In this document: positions 13,584 through 15,836 of the stretch, piece after piece
How positions within the stretch are numbered: position 1 is the first letter of the stretch
Layout: every line of letters starts with the position of its first letter
Position numbers and translations under genes: made by a program
Assembly: GCA_030840545.1 (NCBI GenBank)
Contig: JAVEEH010000104.1
Span: 1-15,836, forward strand
Direction: 5' to 3'
Source: Frankiaceae bacterium
GTDB taxonomy: Bacteria; Actinomycetota; Actinomycetes; JAFAQI01
DNA: 15,836 nt
The notes under the pieces: model-generated
Database searches by the model: none
Seen by the model: the letters and a program-made list of their open reading frames with translations, nothing else
What the model was told of the DNA's origin: nothing

Positions 13584-14750
13584 ATGGCGGCGGGGGTCCA
13601 GGAGACCGCGGACAGCGAGACATCAGCCGCATCGTCGGGATGGTTGGTCGACCCGACGGTGGCCTACCTCAACCACGGAGGTTTCGGCGCGCTTCCGGCG
13701 GTGGTCGCGGCAGCGGCGGCCCGGATCCGGCTCGAGATCGAGGCCGACCCGACGGACCTGTTCACCCGGCAGTGGCAGGGGCGGGTGGACGCGGTGCGTG
13801 ATCGGGTGGCGCAGCTGCTCGGCGCTGTGCGGTCGGACCTTGTCTTCGTCGGCAATGCCACCACCGGCACCGCGACGGTCCTCAACTCGGTGCCACTGCG
13901 TGACGGCGACGAGATCCTCACCACGGACCATCGCTATCCGGCCGTGGCCAACCAGGCCGCCGCGCTCGCCCGCCGGGGCGTCCGCCTGGTCGAAGCGCCG
14001 GTGCCCGTCGACGTGTCCTCGGTCGATGCGATCGTCGCCGCCGTCCTGGCCGGTGTGACCGACCGGACCCGACTGCTCGTCGTCGACCACATCGCATCCC
14101 CGACCGGGCTGGTCTTCCCGGTCCGCGAGCTGGTCGCGGCCAGCCACGCGGCCGGGGTGCCGGTCCTCATCGACGCCGCGCACGCACCCGGCCAGATCGA
14201 CATCGACCTCGGCGCGATCGGCGCGGACTTCTGGGTGGGCAACCTGCACAAGTGGGTGTGCTCGCCACGCGCGTGCGCGGTGCTGCACGTCGACCCGCGG
14301 TGGCAGGAGCACATCAGTCCGCTGGTGACGTCACACGGCTACGGCGGCGGATTCCAGCCGTCGTTCGACCGGGTGGCCACGCACGACCCCACCCCGTTGT
14401 TCGCGGTGCCTGCCGCGCTCGACTTCTGGCGGGAGCTGGGCTGGGACGACGTACGCCGCCGGCAACACACGCTGGCCACCGACGGCGCGCACGTCGTCGC
14501 CGACCGCCTCGGCACCCGGGTGGCGGTCGCTGACGAGTTCACCGCCGCCATGCGACTGGTGCAGCTGCCGCGACCCGTGACGTCCGAGGAAGCCGTCTCG
14601 ATGGGATATCGCCTGACGACCGAGCACAAGGTGACGGCCTACATCACGCATCATCAGGGCTCGTCCTACGTGCGCATGTGCGGTCAGGTCTACAACGCGC
14701 CGGAGCACTACGAGCGGCTGGCAGCAGCGCTCGCGCTTGAGCTCGGCTGA
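13584..14750 (+). CDS. Class V aminotransferase-fold PLP enzyme (isopenicillin-N-epimerase-like)
   Basis: 388 residues from ATG 13584 (GTG 13560 would add eight). YLNHGGFGALP at ~28-38 is the substrate/PLP phosphate-side loop typical of the CefD-like group. LLVVDHIASPTGLVFPVREL (~164-183) and VLIDAAHAPGQ (~194-204), with the pyridine-binding Asp197 and His200, are class V hallmarks. The Schiff-base lysine is Lys223 in GNLHKW. The family includes isopenicillin-N epimerases, cysteine desulfurases and hercynylcysteine sulfoxide lyases (EgtE); the NLHKW and NHGGFG motifs favour the epimerase-like branch. No penicillin or ergothioneine gene is nearby, so the substrate is unknown. The last C-terminal helix (ALALEL) is intact. 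Its 3' end overlaps the convergent glycosyltransferase by 43 bp. Confidence 0.88.
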   Translation: MAAGVQETADSETSAASSGWLVDPTVAYLNHGGFGALPAVVAAAAARIRLEIEADPTDLFTRQWQGRVDAVRDRVAQLLGAVRSDLVFVGNATTGTATVLNSVPLRDGDEILTTDHRYPAVANQAAALARRGVRLVEAPVPVDVSSVDAIVAAVLAGVTDRTRLLVVDHIASPTGLVFPVRELVAASHAAGVPVLIDAAHAPGQIDIDLGAIGADFWVGNLHKWVCSPRACAVLHVDPRWQEHISPLVTSHGYGGGFQPSFDRVATHDPTPLFAVPAALDFWRELGWDDVRRRQHTLATDGAHVVADRLGTRVAVADEFTAAMRLVQLPRPVTSEEAVSMGYRLTTEHKVTAYITHHQGSSYVRMCGQVYNAPEHYERLAAALALELG

Positions 14751-15836
14751 GTCGTCGCGGGCTCGTTGGTCTCCACATCGACGGCGGCGAACCACGCGGT
14801 GGCGAGTCCCGGAGTGTTCAGGCGCAGCGACGTCCAGCCGCTCATCGCCCGTGGCAGCACGCCGTTGTTGGTCAGATAGATCCCGAGGACGCGTCCGGTG
14901 TCCGCGGTGTTGTCGAGCATCCACGGCTCGGACTTGGGAAGGCTCCGGCACCGCGCGTCATAGGCGACCGCCGCGGCACCCGCCCCTTCCACCAGGCAGC
15001 GACGACCCGCCACGAGGACATGCAGCGCGTGCGCGACCGACGAGTAGGCGGCGAGCTGCGCACGGTCGTCCGGCACGATGTAGCGCCGGACGATGGCGAC
15101 CTGGCCGACGCCTTGCGCCAGGACGGCGAGCGCGACGACGGCCAGCACGGCCGGACGCAGGCGGGGACCGGCCCGACGGGCGAGACCGATCAAGCCCGCG
15201 GCGGCGGGGATCAGCAGCACGGCGTAGGCGGGCGTGAGGAACCGAGGAGCCGAATACTTGATCGTCAGCACATACTCGGCCGCCACCGCCAGGCCGACGA
15301 CGATCGCAAAGCCGTAGGCGCTGCGCTGCACCCGCCGGGCCAGGAGGACACCGGCCACGACGAACACCGGCAGGGCGAACCACCACACCATCGCCCAGCC
15401 CGGCGTCGAGGGGTGGCAGCCGCCCCGGCACAGCGGCGGTCCGGCCAGGGTGTGCAGCTGCGCCGGAAGGGAGAAGTGCAGTCCTCCCCCGCCCTGCTCC
15501 TTCTGCGCCAGGTGCAGCCGGCGGATGGGGTCGCCGAAGCGGACGTAGGCTTCGATGACCCACTCGAGGGTGCCGGCCGCGAAGCCGGCGGCAACGACCC
15601 CGGCCAGCAGCAGCCGGGCCCGGATGGCTGCGGCGCGGAACGCGAGAACGGCAACGAGCAGCGCCCCCGTGACGTACAGCGCGTCCGACGGGCGGATGAG
15701 TGCCATGGCACCCATGCACACAGCGATCCATGCCAGCCGCCAGCGACGCGACGGATCGCGCAGGTAGGCGACCACGAGGGCCGTCAGCGGCACTGCGATC
15801 AGTGCGACGTAGAGGTTCGGCATGGCCTGGAAGCCG
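14708..15836 (-). CDS. Polytopic membrane glycosyltransferase-like protein (GT-C fold), C-terminal part; 5' end outside window
   Basis: The frame stays open to the window edge (GFQA precedes MPNLYV), so the Met at 15823 is probably internal. About 375 residues are present. At least eight hydrophobic helices are visible, for example ~5-21, 29-44, 48-62, 70-88, 143-161, 170-187, 198-214 and 223-244. The YSAPRFLTPAYAVLLIPAA stretch (~190-208) resembles the second half of actinobacterial GT39/GT87-type mannosyl- or arabinosyltransferases that use polyprenyl-phosphate sugars. An extracytoplasmic segment follows (~250-350) with Cys276 and Cys292, then a Thr/Ser/Ala tail. The catalytic first loop with its acidic residues is outside the window, so the activity is only family-level inference. 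The last ~13 codons are antisense to the aminotransferase end. Confidence 0.75.
   Translation of the reverse strand, partial: GFQAMPNLYVALIAVPLTALVVAYLRDPSRRWRLAWIAVCMGAMALIRPSDALYVTGALLVAVLAFRAAAIRARLLLAGVVAAGFAAGTLEWVIEAYVRFGDPIRRLHLAQKEQGGGGLHFSLPAQLHTLAGPPLCRGGCHPSTPGWAMVWWFALPVFVVAGVLLARRVQRSAYGFAIVVGLAVAAEYVLTIKYSAPRFLTPAYAVLLIPAAAGLIGLARRAGPRLRPAVLAVVALAVLAQGVGQVAIVRRYIVPDDRAQLAAYSSVAHALHVLVAGRRCLVEGAGAAAVAYDARCRSLPKSEPWMLDNTADTGRVLGIYLTNNGVLPRAMSGWTSLRLNTPGLATAWFAAVDVETNEPATTQPSSSASAAASRS

Noticed and set aside
1..15836. CRISPR array, tRNA/rRNA, insertion sequence, integrase or attachment site
   Set aside because: No regularly spaced repeats, cloverleaf, transposase/integrase frame or terminal inverted repeats were found by reading.

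Overview
This window comes from a high-GC actinobacterium (class Actinomycetes). The evidence is the near-absence of A/T at third codon positions, GTG starts, and a gene set and order typical of the group (ftsK, a RodZ-like HTH protein, rimO, pgsA, cinA, clgR; lhr with nei2). The genus cannot be resolved by eye. The region is chromosomal and mostly housekeeping. I see no tRNA, rRNA, CRISPR array, insertion sequence or prophage, and no stretch over 300 bases without a gene. The longest gene-free gaps are about 135 bp (ftsK/aminotransferase) and 107 bp (ftsK/RodZ-like).

Left part, bases 1-2956: a DNA-repair neighbourhood on the + strand. It holds the C-terminal part of an Lhr-type helicase (cut by the window edge), a small one-helix SHOCT-domain membrane protein, a VOC/glyoxalase-fold protein on the - strand, and a Nei2-type Fpg/Nei DNA glycosylase. 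lhr and nei2 are direct neighbours in Mycobacterium tuberculosis (Rv3296-Rv3297, from memory). Here two unrelated small genes sit between them.

Middle, 3038-6352: one large secreted multidomain protein with a signal peptide, a beta-propeller-like region, FlgD-Ig-like and Big_5-like domains, and two C-terminal beta-sandwich repeats. It is the only clearly accessory gene, is visibly less GC-rich in places, and has no recognised function.

Right-centre, 6349-13448, all on the - strand: ftsK, RodZ-like HTH membrane protein, rimO, pgsA, cinA/pncC, clgR, and a TetR regulator. Spacing is tight from rimO downwards (ATGA overlap rimO/pgsA, 13 nt pgsA/cinA, 2 nt clgR/tetR). Internal promoters are predicted before the RodZ-like gene, rimO and clgR. 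The cluster links chromosome segregation (FtsK), cell shape (RodZ-like), ribosome modification (RimO), phosphatidylglycerol synthesis (PgsA), NAD salvage (CinA/PncC) and control of proteolysis (ClgR).

Right end, 13584-15836: a class V PLP-dependent enzyme on the + strand, and the C-terminal part of a polytopic GT-C-like glycosyltransferase on the - strand (cut by the window edge).

The most notable non-gene signal is a repeated start-site arrangement. Four genes (nei2, rimO, ftsK, the aminotransferase) have a TANNNT -10 hexamer exactly six bases before the start codon and no usable Shine-Dalgarno, which predicts leaderless mRNAs. A fifth (VOC) has a weaker version. I did not find a convincing wholly new system. 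The best candidates for follow-up are the secreted protein, the leaderless promoters, and the RNA hairpins at the pgsA and clgR starts.
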